DNA of 20,766 nucleotides from Pseudomonadota bacterium. GTDB taxonomy: Bacteria; Pseudomonadota; Alphaproteobacteria; Sphingomonadales; Sphingomonadaceae. Where the stretch lies: contig JAEWCW010000128.1 in the NCBI GenBank assembly GCA_023390415.1, positions 1 to 20,766 on the forward strand, in the 5' to 3' direction. The translations under genes and the position numbers were made by a program. Under the pieces are notes generated by a model. That model worked only from the letters and a program-made list of their open reading frames with translations. It did no database searches and had not been told where the DNA came from. Of the stretch, positions 8,104 to 15,768 are shown piece by piece. The first letter of the stretch is position 1; every line of letters starts with the position of its first letter.

Positions 8104-9266
8104 ACCGTGTGATGGTGGCCGGCGTGGGCATGACGCAGTTCGGAAAGCATATCGGGCGCGGCGTCCGAAGCCTTGCGGTCGAGGCGATCGACGAGGCGAT
8201 GGAGGACTCGGGCGCCGTCGCTGACGATGTCGAGCGGGTCTATTTCGGCAACGCAGTCGCGGGGATCGTCACCCAGCAGGAGATGATCCGCGGCCAGGTC
8301 GCGCTCCGCCGCCACCGGCTGAATGGCGCCGCCTTGATCAACGTCGAGAATGCCTGCGCTTCCGGAGGGTCCGCGCTGAGCATCGGTTACGAGGCGGTCC
8401 AGAGCGGCGCCGCCGAAGTGGTCGTCGTGGTCGGAGCCGAGCAGCTCAATCACGTCGACCGGTCACGTCCGTTCAACGCGCTCCGCGGCTCGACCGACAT
8501 CGAGGATATCGGCGAGGCAGAGGCGGGGAAGATCAGCGCCAACTCGCTGCTGATGGATTTCTACGCGGAGGTCGCCCAGACCTATCTCGACCGCTACGGC
8601 GCCGAGCCGGCGGACTTCGCCCGGGTGGCCGTGAAGAACCGGAACCATGCGGGGCTCAATCCGAAAGCACATCTGCGCAATCCACAGACCATCGAGGACG
8701 TGCTCGAGGCGCGGATGATCGTGCGCCCGCTCACGTTACCGATGTGCTCGCCGACCACAGACGGCGCCGCCGCGCTGGTGCTCTGCTCCGCCGATTATGC
8801 AGCGCGGCGCGGGTCGCGGCCGGTTGAGCTCGTCGCCGCGCGGATCGCATCCGGATCCACCGGCGAGCCGGTCGCGCGTGCCGCCAAGGCCGCCTTCGAA
8901 GCGTCCGGGATCGGGATCGGGGATTTCGACCTGATCGAGCTTCACGACGCCGCAGCCCCTGCCGAGCTGATCCAATATTCTGAGATCGGCCTCTGCGGCG
9001 AGGGCGACGGCCCTAGCCTCGTCCGTTCCGGCGAGACCTCGCTCGGCGGACGAATCCCGGTCAACACCAGCGGCGGATTGCTCAGCCGCGGCCATCCTTT
9101 GGGAGCGACGGGCTGCGCCCAGGTGGTCGAGCTCGCGACGCAGCTTCGCGGCGAAGCCGGCGCGCGCCAAGTCGAGAATGCCCGGACCGCGCTGGCGATC
9201 AACGGCGGCGGCTGGCTCGACGGGTCCTACGCCCTTGCCGTGGCGACCATCCTGCGCAAGGTCTGA
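8100..9266 (+). CDS. Thiolase (acetyl-CoA acetyltransferase/SCPx-like) with active-site Cys
   Basis: A 388-residue thiolase-superfamily protein. It retains the nucleophilic Cys86 in NACASGG, has HDAAA (His282) in the NEAF-loop position, and GHPLGATG (His332) near the C terminus. The second, C-terminal Cys of classical thiolases is absent (INGGGW there), as in many SCPx-type thiolases. It likely releases acetyl-CoA or propionyl-CoA from a 3-ketoacyl-CoA. Start chosen: TTG 8100, giving a 4-nt TTGA overlap with the ligase stop and lying 7 nt from GGAG within GGGAGAGG; GTG 8109 and ATG 8112 are alternatives. It contrasts with the Cys-less thiolase-fold protein upstream, so the operon has two different C-C cleaving steps. 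Confidence 0.9.
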   Translation: MNRVMVAGVGMTQFGKHIGRGVRSLAVEAIDEAMEDSGAVADDVERVYFGNAVAGIVTQQEMIRGQVALRRHRLNGAALINVENACASGGSALSIGYEAVQSGAAEVVVVVGAEQLNHVDRSRPFNALRGSTDIEDIGEAEAGKISANSLLMDFYAEVAQTYLDRYGAEPADFARVAVKNRNHAGLNPKAHLRNPQTIEDVLEARMIVRPLTLPMCSPTTDGAAALVLCSADYAARRGSRPVELVAARIASGSTGEPVARAAKAAFEASGIGIGDFDLIELHDAAAPAELIQYSEIGLCGEGDGPSLVRSGETSLGGRIPVNTSGGLLSRGHPLGATGCAQVVELATQLRGEAGARQVENARTALAINGGGWLDGSYALAVATILRKV

Positions 9267-9270
9267 CGCA

Positions 9271-10077
9271 ATGGACTATGAGATGATCGTCGTCGAACGG
9301 CCAGCGGACGGCGTTGCACTGATCACCCTGAACCGCCCGGAGCGGGGCAACGGTGTGGTGCCGGAAATGGCGCGCGAATTGCTCGCGGCGATCGCCGAGA
9401 TCGAAGCCAACATGCGGCTGCGGGTGCTCGTTGTCACCGGCGCCGGCAAGCAATTCTGCGCTGGCGCAGACCTGGTCGAATTCCAGACCTATTTGGCCGA
9501 AGAGCAGAAAAAGACGGGCGAGCCCTACAATGCCCGGGTGCTCTGGCCGGTGACGCAGAAACTGGTGTCGTGCCGGCTGCCGGTCATCGCTGCGATCAAT
9601 GGCGGCGCAACCGCGGGCGGCCTCGACCTGGCTCTGGCCTGCGATATCCGGCTTGCTTCCGACAAAGCCAAAATGGGCGAGACCTACATCAAGCTCGGCC
9701 TCAACCCCGGCAACGGAGGCACCTATTTCCTCCCCCGCCTGGTGGGATCGGGAATGGCCGCCGAAATGGCGCTGACCGGCGACATTTACGATGCCGAGCA
9801 AGCGCTAGCGATCGGCCTGGTCAACCGAATCGTGCCGGCCGACGATCTGCTTGCCGAAGCGCTAGCCCTCGCGGCCCGTATCGCCGAGCGGCCGCGCCTT
9901 GCGATCGAGGCGACCAAGCAGCAGCTCCGGCAAAGCTGGCACATGGACCTCGCCGGATCGATGAACGCCAGCTTCTGGGCGGTCGCCGCGCTCTCCGGCG
10001 GCGACGATCTCCGGGAGGGGGTTGCGGCCGCGCGCGAGAAGCGGCCGCCGCGCTTCAACCGAGGCGACGGCGAATGA
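9271..10077 (+). CDS. Crotonase-superfamily protein (enoyl-CoA hydratase-like) with substituted catalytic Glu residues
   Basis: A 268-residue crotonase fold. The oxyanion-hole elements are present (FCAGADL, Gly65; GGATAGGLDL, Gly117). The two general acid/base Glu of enoyl-CoA hydratase are changed: Asp119 replaces Glu144 (rat numbering) and Tyr139 replaces Glu164 (MGETYIKLGLNPG instead of FGxPE). It is therefore unlikely to be an ordinary hydratase; isomerase, C-C hydrolase or other crotonase chemistry is possible. The MaoC protein can supply the hydration step. It starts 4 nt after the thiolase stop and ends in a 4-nt ATGA overlap with the amidohydrolase gene. The fold is certain; the reaction is not. 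Confidence 0.9.
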   Translation: MDYEMIVVERPADGVALITLNRPERGNGVVPEMARELLAAIAEIEANMRLRVLVVTGAGKQFCAGADLVEFQTYLAEEQKKTGEPYNARVLWPVTQKLVSCRLPVIAAINGGATAGGLDLALACDIRLASDKAKMGETYIKLGLNPGNGGTYFLPRLVGSGMAAEMALTGDIYDAEQALAIGLVNRIVPADDLLAEALALAARIAERPRLAIEATKQQLRQSWHMDLAGSMNASFWAVAALSGGDDLREGVAAAREKRPPRFNRGDGE

Positions 10078-11147
10078 TCGACGATAGGGTCATCGTCGAT
10101 GCCGTATTCCACCCCTGGAACCTGTCGCCGGCCAACCAGAACCCGCTTGCCCAACCGCAGCTTCAGGCGGTGTACGGCTCGCACGCGCTCGCGGTCGACG
10201 ATCGCCACCTCGCCTACAAATTGTCGCCCGAGGAGCTGTTCACGGACATCAGCTTCGAAACCCTCGCCGAAGCCGAGTTCGTCGAGAGCCCGGTGGATCT
10301 GGCGGTCATCCACTCGCTTCCCAATCTCGGATTCACCCGAGGCCACGTCACCGATCCCGACCGCGCCGCCGCTTTTCGGACGCGCTATCCCGACAGGTTC
10401 AAGCTGTACGGCACGGTCGGGACGCCGCTTGGCTCAGGCGCGATTGCCGAGCTTCGACGCCAGGTCGAGGAACATGGCCTCGACGGCCTCAAACTTTATC
10501 CCGCCTTCTTCTACGAGGATCACGCCGAGGGGTGGCGGCTCGACGGCGAGGATTTTGCGACTCCTCTGCTCGAGGCGGCGCTCGACATGGGCGTCCGGCA
10601 CGTCGCGATCCACAAGGCATTGTGGCTGACACCGGCGCCGCGCGAAGCGTTCGAGGTCGGCGACATGGATTCGCCGCTGGCCCGCTTTCCCGAAATGAGC
10701 TTCGAGATGGTTCATGGCGGGGCCGCGTTCCTCGACCAGACCCTCGAGCTGATGGAGAAGCATGCCAATCTCTACATGACGCTCGAGACAACCTTCTCCT
10801 ATCTGCTGGTCAAGCCGCGCGTGTTCGCGAAGGTGCTCGGCACGATGATCAAGCGGGTCGGGTCCGAGCGGCTGCTCTTCGCCAGCGGCAACAACCTGGC
10901 GCATCCGGCCCCGCTCCTCGCGAACTTCGTCGATTACCAATTCCCGGCGGAATTTATCGAGGAGTTCGGCCTCGAGCCGCTGACCGAGCAGGACCGGCGC
11001 AACATCCTGGGAGAGAACGCGCTTCGGCTTCATGGGCTCGACTCGAACAAGGTGATCGCAGCGGTCGCCGATGACGAATTCGCGCAGCGTCGCTCGGCGG
11101 GGTCTGCGCGGCCGTGGAGCGCGATCCGTCCGGAGCTTTCGGAGTGA
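10074..11147 (+). CDS. Amidohydrolase-2 (ACMSD-like) family protein with degenerate metal site
   Basis: A 357-residue TIM-barrel protein of the amidohydrolase-2 family, which includes decarboxylases and hydrolases. The first-strand HxH is HPW (His13, Trp15). Barrel histidines H180 (VAIHKA) and H214 (EMVHGG) remain. The final-strand Asp of FGSDxP appears replaced in FASGNNLAHP (Gly272). With metal ligands lost it may not be a conventional hydrolase. It is directly followed by a DUF59 gene. From memory, an amidohydrolase-DUF59 pair also follows the mimABCD/prmABCD binuclear-iron monooxygenase genes of mycobacteria and Gordonia, where the pair is linked to oxygenase production, so an accessory or maturation role is possible. 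Start ATG 10074 overlaps the crotonase stop. Confidence 0.85.
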   Translation: MIDDRVIVDAVFHPWNLSPANQNPLAQPQLQAVYGSHALAVDDRHLAYKLSPEELFTDISFETLAEAEFVESPVDLAVIHSLPNLGFTRGHVTDPDRAAAFRTRYPDRFKLYGTVGTPLGSGAIAELRRQVEEHGLDGLKLYPAFFYEDHAEGWRLDGEDFATPLLEAALDMGVRHVAIHKALWLTPAPREAFEVGDMDSPLARFPEMSFEMVHGGAAFLDQTLELMEKHANLYMTLETTFSYLLVKPRVFAKVLGTMIKRVGSERLLFASGNNLAHPAPLLANFVDYQFPAEFIEEFGLEPLTEQDRRNILGENALRLHGLDSNKVIAAVADDEFAQRRSAGSARPWSAIRPELSE

Positions 11148-11446
11148 CCCCGGAGCTGCGCGCCCGGATCGATGCCCGGCTTGCGCTGGTTCCGGAACCG
11201 TGCAGCATCGCCATGCGGAAGCCGGTGAACATCGCCCAGATGGGCCTAATCGACGCCGTGAACTTCGACGACGGCCATGTCACGGTCACGCTCTGCCTCA
11301 CTGACCCGGCCTGCGTCCATTTCCGTTCGATGCAGTCCTATATCGCCGGGGTGCTTTCCGAGCTGCCCGAGGTGAGCAGCGTCGAGGTCGTCCAGGTCAC
11401 CGACAAGTTGTGGACTCCTGACCGGGCGGAGAAAGGCACAACTTGA
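11144..11446 (+). CDS. DUF59/MIP18-family metal-sulfur cluster assembly factor
   Basis: A small DUF59 protein, 100 residues from GTG 11144. It shows the family pattern: PVNIAQMGLIDAV, then a hydrophobic strand (HVTVTLCLTDPAC, Cys57 in the conserved C position) and VEVVQVTDKLWTPD at the end. Relatives (SufT/Cia2 type) act in Fe-S cluster assembly. GTG 11144 is preferred because it gives a 4-nt GTGA overlap with the amidohydrolase stop and has GGAG 8-9 nt upstream; GTG 11114 would add 10 residues. A private Fe-S assembly factor inside a catabolic operon with a Rieske enzyme suggests help in maturing an oxygenase. Confidence 0.87.
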   Translation: MTPELRARIDARLALVPEPCSIAMRKPVNIAQMGLIDAVNFDDGHVTVTLCLTDPACVHFRSMQSYIAGVLSELPEVSSVEVVQVTDKLWTPDRAEKGTT

Positions 11447-12591
11447 GCGCAGCGCAGACCTATTCCGGGCTCAGAATCCTCGACCTCAGCACCAACATCG
11501 CCGGGCCCTCGGCGGCAATGATCCTCGCCGATCTCGGCGCCGACGTGGTCAAGATCGAGCGCCCTCCGGCCGGCGACGACACCCGCTCGCTTCCGCCGCG
11601 TTGGGGCGACGAGGCGACGATCTTCCTGGCGATGAACCGAAACAAGCGCAGCCTTCTGCTCGACATGAAGTCGGCCGAGGGGCGCGCCGCCCTGCTCCGC
11701 CTGGCGGAGGGTGCGGATGTGGTCATCGAGAGCTTCCCCCCGGGGGTGGCGGCAAAGCTCCGCCTGACCGCCGAAGATTTGCGCGCGGCCAACCCGAAGC
11801 TGATCGTCTGCACCATCTCCGCCTTCGGCGATGGCCCGATCGGCTCGGCGATGCCCGGCTACGACGCCCTCGTCCAGGCGGTGTCCGGCCTGATGAGCTT
11901 CACCGGCCACGCCGGCGACCCGCCGGTGCGGCTGGCGCCCTCGGTTCTTGATTTCTCGACCGGCATGTGGGCGGCGATCAACATCATGGCTGCGGTTGCG
12001 CGCCGCAACAAAGACGGCTTGGGCGCCGCACTTCACTGCGCGCTCGCCGATAGCGCGTTCGCTTTGATGGGCCATCAGCTCCTCGGCTATCTCGCCACCG
12101 GCGATCTTCCCGAGAAACTGGGTTCCGGCACGCCTAGCGCGGTGCCCTATCGGGTCTATGCTGCAAGCAACGGACATCTGATGATCGCGACCGCGAGCGA
12201 TCCCCAATATCCGCGGCTGATGGCGGCGCTCGGCCTCGAGACGGAGGCCCGATTTGCCGCGATGGCCGATCGAATTGCCGGCCGGGGCGAGATCGATGCC
12301 CTCGTCTCGGCGGAGATCCTCAAGCGGCCGGTCGAGGAGTGGCTGGATATCCTCGGCGCCGCCGGGCTCTCGGCGGGCCGGGTCAACGACCTCGGCGAGG
12401 CGCTGGAAACGCCGATCGCAAAGGAGCGCCGGCCGCTGGTCGAAACCGCCGGCGGCACCGTGGTTCCGCGGCTTCCGGTCGATCCCGAAGGCAAGGCCGT
12501 GCGTCGGCCCCCGCCGAGGCTCGGCGAGCACAGCCGCGAGATCCTGGAAGAGGCGGGCTTTTCTCCGGAGGAGATCGAGCGACTGCTCTAG
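11443..12591 (+). CDS. CaiB/BaiF family (type III) CoA-transferase
   Basis: A 382-residue type III CoA-transferase moving CoA between carboxylic acids without ATP. It opens with GLRILDLSTNIAGP and LADLGADVVKIERP, and carries the catalytic Asp141 in MPGYDALVQAVSGLM, the position that forms the aspartyl-CoA intermediate in formyl-CoA transferase. The TTG 11443 start overlaps the DUF59 stop by 4 nt and follows GGAGAAAGG. It is the last gene of the long plus-strand operon; its stop overlaps the stop of the convergent alcohol dehydrogenase. It could recycle CoA from products to incoming substrate, complementing the three ATP-using ligases. Confidence 0.93.
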   Translation: MSAAQTYSGLRILDLSTNIAGPSAAMILADLGADVVKIERPPAGDDTRSLPPRWGDEATIFLAMNRNKRSLLLDMKSAEGRAALLRLAEGADVVIESFPPGVAAKLRLTAEDLRAANPKLIVCTISAFGDGPIGSAMPGYDALVQAVSGLMSFTGHAGDPPVRLAPSVLDFSTGMWAAINIMAAVARRNKDGLGAALHCALADSAFALMGHQLLGYLATGDLPEKLGSGTPSAVPYRVYAASNGHLMIATASDPQYPRLMAALGLETEARFAAMADRIAGRGEIDALVSAEILKRPVEEWLDILGAAGLSAGRVNDLGEALETPIAKERRPLVETAGGTVVPRLPVDPEGKAVRRPPPRLGEHSREILEEAGFSPEEIERLL

Positions 12592-13667
12592 GCGATCATC
12601 TCGATGAGGATCTTGCTGGCGCCGCCGGGAAGCGAATCGAACAGCTCCGCAATGTCGCCTTGCGTCCGCAGATCCGAGAAGCGGACCATCCGCGCCCGCG
12701 GCGGCGGCGCCGCCAGCCTGCCGTTGGCGATCGCATCGAGCGTGACCTGCCAGTCGCCCCGCGCGCGTCCGCCGCGGGCGGGCTCGTTACCGAAGAAATT
12801 GCCGAAATGCCGGACGGTCAGCTCCTTCAGCCACGGCACCGAGGGTTGAATCCGGGCGAAGGCGGCGCCTCCATAGGCCCTGAGCATGATCACCGTCCCC
12901 TGGATGCGTGCGAGACGGTAGGCCAGAGCGAGGTAGTCCGAGGCTTCGGCGACATAATCCTCCATCGCAACGACGACGGCGTCGGCGCCGAACGGCATGG
13001 ATCCGCGCAACACACGCGTTACGTCATCGCTCGTGGGGTCGAGAGCCAAGGTCGCGCCAAAGTCGAGCGCAGCCTCTCGGCGAACCGGATTCGGGTCCAC
13101 GGCCACGACCGAACAGCCCAGGCCCTTCAGCCACTGCGCGATATAGAGATTGTAATCCTCCAGCCCGAGCAGCACGACATTGTCGCCGGGGACGACGGCT
13201 CCGGAGCGAACCGCGCGCGTGGCGCAGCATGCCGCCTCGGCGCAGGCCGCCTGGAGCGGGCTACAACCGGCGGGGAGCTCGTAGAGACAATAAGCGGGCG
13301 CAATGCAGAAGTCGGCGAGACCGCCGTCGGCGCCGTGGACTCCGAGAAAGCGGCCCTGCTTGCAGAGCATCTCCAGGCCAGCCCGGCACGGGAGGCAGGA
13401 GCCGCAGCGCAGGCGAGGATCGACGGAGACCAGATCGCCGACCCGCCAGCCCGCGCTCGCCTCGCCCAGCCCGACCACTTCGGCGGTGAATTCATGGCCG
13501 ATGGCGATCCCCCCCGGCCGCTCGAGATGGCCGTCGAAGAGATGCTTGTCCGTGAAGCAGAGTCCGTTGACCAGCGGCCGAAGCAGCACCTCGCCGGGCA
13601 AGGGCTTCGGCATGGGCCGTTCCTCGATCCGGAAATCGCGGGGGCCGTAGGCGACGAGGGCGCGCAT
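12588..13667 (-). CDS. Zinc-dependent medium-chain alcohol dehydrogenase-like protein
   Basis: A 359-residue MDR-family protein. Catalytic-zinc residues C37 (LCFTD), H58 and E59 (GHEF) are visible, as is the full structural-zinc set C88, C91, C94, C102. The Rossmann glycine motif is abnormal: GLEDYN at 168-173 replaces GxGxxG, although Asp191 at the end of the next strand fits NAD preference. It may oxidise a hydroxyacyl or alcohol intermediate; no other obvious hydroxyacyl dehydrogenase is present. The ATG at 13667 lies 8 nt after the ligase stop with a GGAGG site, so it is co-transcribed as the last gene of the minus-strand operon. The longer in-frame start upstream lies within the ligase gene and is rejected. 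Confidence 0.9.
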   Translation of the reverse strand: MRALVAYGPRDFRIEERPMPKPLPGEVLLRPLVNGLCFTDKHLFDGHLERPGGIAIGHEFTAEVVGLGEASAGWRVGDLVSVDPRLRCGSCLPCRAGLEMLCKQGRFLGVHGADGGLADFCIAPAYCLYELPAGCSPLQAACAEAACCATRAVRSGAVVPGDNVVLLGLEDYNLYIAQWLKGLGCSVVAVDPNPVRREAALDFGATLALDPTSDDVTRVLRGSMPFGADAVVVAMEDYVAEASDYLALAYRLARIQGTVIMLRAYGGAAFARIQPSVPWLKELTVRHFGNFFGNEPARGGRARGDWQVTLDAIANGRLAAPPPRARMVRFSDLRTQGDIAELFDSLPGGASKILIEMIA

Positions 13668-13675
13668 GGGCCCTC

Positions 13676-15343
13676 CTACCCGCCAAGCCGGGCGCGCGCC
13701 AACTCGGCGAGCTGATACTTTCGCGGGCGGCCGGTCGGGGTCAGTGGAATCTCGTCGGCCTCGAAGAACAGGAAGTGCCGCGGCACCTTGAAACGCGCCA
13801 GCCGCCCTTCGCACAATTCGGTCAGCGCTGCGGTAGAAGGCCGAGCGCCGCCAGCCACGATGCAGGCGCAGCCCACTTCGCCCATGCGCGGATCTGGCAC
13901 CCCTACGACGATCGCCTGGGCAACCCCATCGGCGGTTTCGAGCAAGGCCTCGATCTCCCGGGGCATCACGGTCTCGCCGCCGCAGCGAAAGGTCTCCTTG
14001 ATCCGACCGCTGAGCTTCAGATAGCCGTCCGCGCCGATCCGGCCGAGATCGCCGGTGCGCAACCAGCCATCGGGCGTGAAGGCCGCAGCAGTTTCCTCGG
14101 GCTTGTCGAAATAGCCCGCGGTAACGCCGGGGCCTCGAACCACCAGCTCGCCGGTCGAGCCTGGCGACAGGTCAGCGCCGCTGACCGGATCGATCGCCTT
14201 GTAGCGCGCGAGATGGGGATCGGCGGGATCGGGAGCGGCCGGACCGGCATCCTTGAGGCAGCCGTTGGTGCTCAAGAGTCGATCGCCCTCTCCCTCCGGC
14301 AGGGTGCAGGTGGTCGATGCGGTCGTCTCGGTCATTCCATAGGCGGTGAGGATTTCCGCGGGCCCGAGAAGCTCGCGTATTTCGCGCCAGATCTCCGGCC
14401 GGTTTGCACTGCCGGTATTGAACACGGCCGCTACGCTCCCGCGCGGGAAGCCCCGCTCGCGAGCAGAGTCTAGCAGCTTTTCGGTCAGAGTCGGGACGCC
14501 GCTGATCTCGTCCGCTCGGTGGCGGACGGCGAGGTCGAGCAAGGCGGCGGCATTGAACTTCGCCTGCGGGATCACGGCGCCGCCGACGAACAGGCAGGCG
14601 ACGAGGCACTCGACATAGCCGTGGACGTGGTACATCGGCGCCGCGAAGAGCAGCCGACGCCCGTCCTGGAATGCTCGCACGCGCGCCGATGCGAAGCCGG
14701 TCCGAAGCACCATGTCGTGAGTGAGCATGACCCCTTTTGGAAGACCGGTCGTCCCCGACGTGTAGATGACGTCCGAAAGCTGGTCGGGGCGCACCGCCGC
14801 GGGTTCGAACCGCGTGGAGTCGACCTCCAGTGCTGCAATTGTTCGCCAGCGGTGGGGGATGCCGGCGAGCGGGTGGATGAACAGCTCCAGCCCCGGCGGA
14901 GCGATCGCCTCGAGATCGGCGACATAGTCGCGGCCTTGGAAGCCATCCATTGCGATCAAGGCGCGTGCCTTCGACTGGCGGACGACATAGTGCAGCTCGT
15001 CGCGCAGCAGGTTGAAATTCAGCGGCACTGCAACCGCTCCAAGCAGAGCGACAGCGAGCTTCGCCGCGACGAACTCGGGGCCGTTCGCCATCAGCAAGGC
15101 GATATGGTCGCCGACACCCAGGCCCGAATCGGCGAGGCCGGCGGCCAGCCGCCGCGCCCACCGCGCCATCTCGCCATAGCTGATTTCGCGGCCTTCGGTC
15201 AGCACGATCGGGCGGTTGGGAACCTGCGCGGCGGCGGCCTCGAACAGGCCGCCGAGGCTTTGGTGGCGCCACGGATGATGGTGGGCATCGAGGCCGCGAC
15301 GCCGCTCCGCCGGCGCCGGCAGCGCGCGCGGGCCTTCGGTCAT
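13676..15343 (-). CDS. Class I adenylate-forming acyl-CoA ligase (paralogue B)
   Basis: A 555-residue ANL-superfamily ligase, clearly a paralogue of the one at 769-2496 (shared GYVECL, YGMTETTASTTCTLPE, CGGE/TVMPREIEAL, MGEVGC). P-loop TSGTTGLPKG from residue 195; hinge GWLRTGDLGR. The A10 motif again reads Gly-Arg instead of Gly-Lys (TPTGRPRK; Arg539, next Lys 542). Start ATG 15343 overlaps the thioesterase stop (ATGA), and the alcohol dehydrogenase follows after 8 nt. Two diverged copies in two operator-controlled units suggest they act on two different acids of the same pathway, for example substrate and a later intermediate. Confidence 0.92.
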   Translation of the reverse strand: MTEGPRALPAPAERRRGLDAHHHPWRHQSLGGLFEAAAAQVPNRPIVLTEGREISYGEMARWARRLAAGLADSGLGVGDHIALLMANGPEFVAAKLAVALLGAVAVPLNFNLLRDELHYVVRQSKARALIAMDGFQGRDYVADLEAIAPPGLELFIHPLAGIPHRWRTIAALEVDSTRFEPAAVRPDQLSDVIYTSGTTGLPKGVMLTHDMVLRTGFASARVRAFQDGRRLLFAAPMYHVHGYVECLVACLFVGGAVIPQAKFNAAALLDLAVRHRADEISGVPTLTEKLLDSARERGFPRGSVAAVFNTGSANRPEIWREIRELLGPAEILTAYGMTETTASTTCTLPEGEGDRLLSTNGCLKDAGPAAPDPADPHLARYKAIDPVSGADLSPGSTGELVVRGPGVTAGYFDKPEETAAAFTPDGWLRTGDLGRIGADGYLKLSGRIKETFRCGGETVMPREIEALLETADGVAQAIVVGVPDPRMGEVGCACIVAGGARPSTAALTELCEGRLARFKVPRHFLFFEADEIPLTPTGRPRKYQLAELARARLGG

Positions 15344-15768
15344 ACTTCCTGTACCGCTACCAGCTGCTCGAGCAATGCGCGCGCGTCGTCGGTGAGCGGG
15401 CTGGCCGCTCGCGAGGCGATGTCGACCTGGACCATGACGCTTTCCGAGGTGGCGGCGCAGCGCCCGTTCTGGAACAGCGCCTGCTGGACCGTCATCGAGC
15501 TGTTGCCGACCTTCGCCAGCCTCGTGCCGACCTCCACTTGGCCGGGCCAGTTCAGCTCGCCGAGGAAGTCGATCGTCGAGCGGGCGAGAACGAAGAAGCA
15601 GCCCGGAGCGGAAAGATCGACCTCGCCGTGGAGGAGGTCGACCCGCCCGGCCTCGAAGAAGAAGGCGAACAGGACGTTGTTGACGTGGCCCTGGCGGTCG
15701 GTGTCGCTGTAGCGGACCTTCTCGACAATCAGGGCCGGATAATCTTCGATCCGCTTCCCGTCGCTCAT
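15340..15768 (-). CDS. 4-hydroxybenzoyl-CoA/YbgC-type hotdog acyl-CoA thioesterase
   Basis: A 142-residue hotdog thioesterase. The family signature YSDTDRQGHVNN sits at residues 20-31, with Asp22/Asp24 near the catalytic position. Followed by FAFFFEAGRVDLL, the usual long helix. It hydrolyses acyl- or aroyl-CoA and may release dead-end CoA esters or finish a pathway branch. Both ends overlap neighbours by 4 nt (ATGA): the MFS stop upstream and the ligase start downstream. The short start at 15768 is chosen because it begins cleanly at MSDGKRIEDY; a longer frame upstream would run through the transporter gene. Confidence 0.9.
   Translation of the reverse strand: MSDGKRIEDYPALIVEKVRYSDTDRQGHVNNVLFAFFFEAGRVDLLHGEVDLSAPGCFFVLARSTIDFLGELNWPGQVEVGTRLAKVGNSSMTVQQALFQNGRCAATSESVMVQVDIASRAASPLTDDARALLEQLVAVQEV

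Noticed and set aside
12339..13715. Long plus-strand open frame across the CaiB end and the dehydrogenase
   Set aside because: It is out of frame with CaiB and antisense to a clear zinc dehydrogenase; the composition is Arg/Gly-rich shadow sequence.
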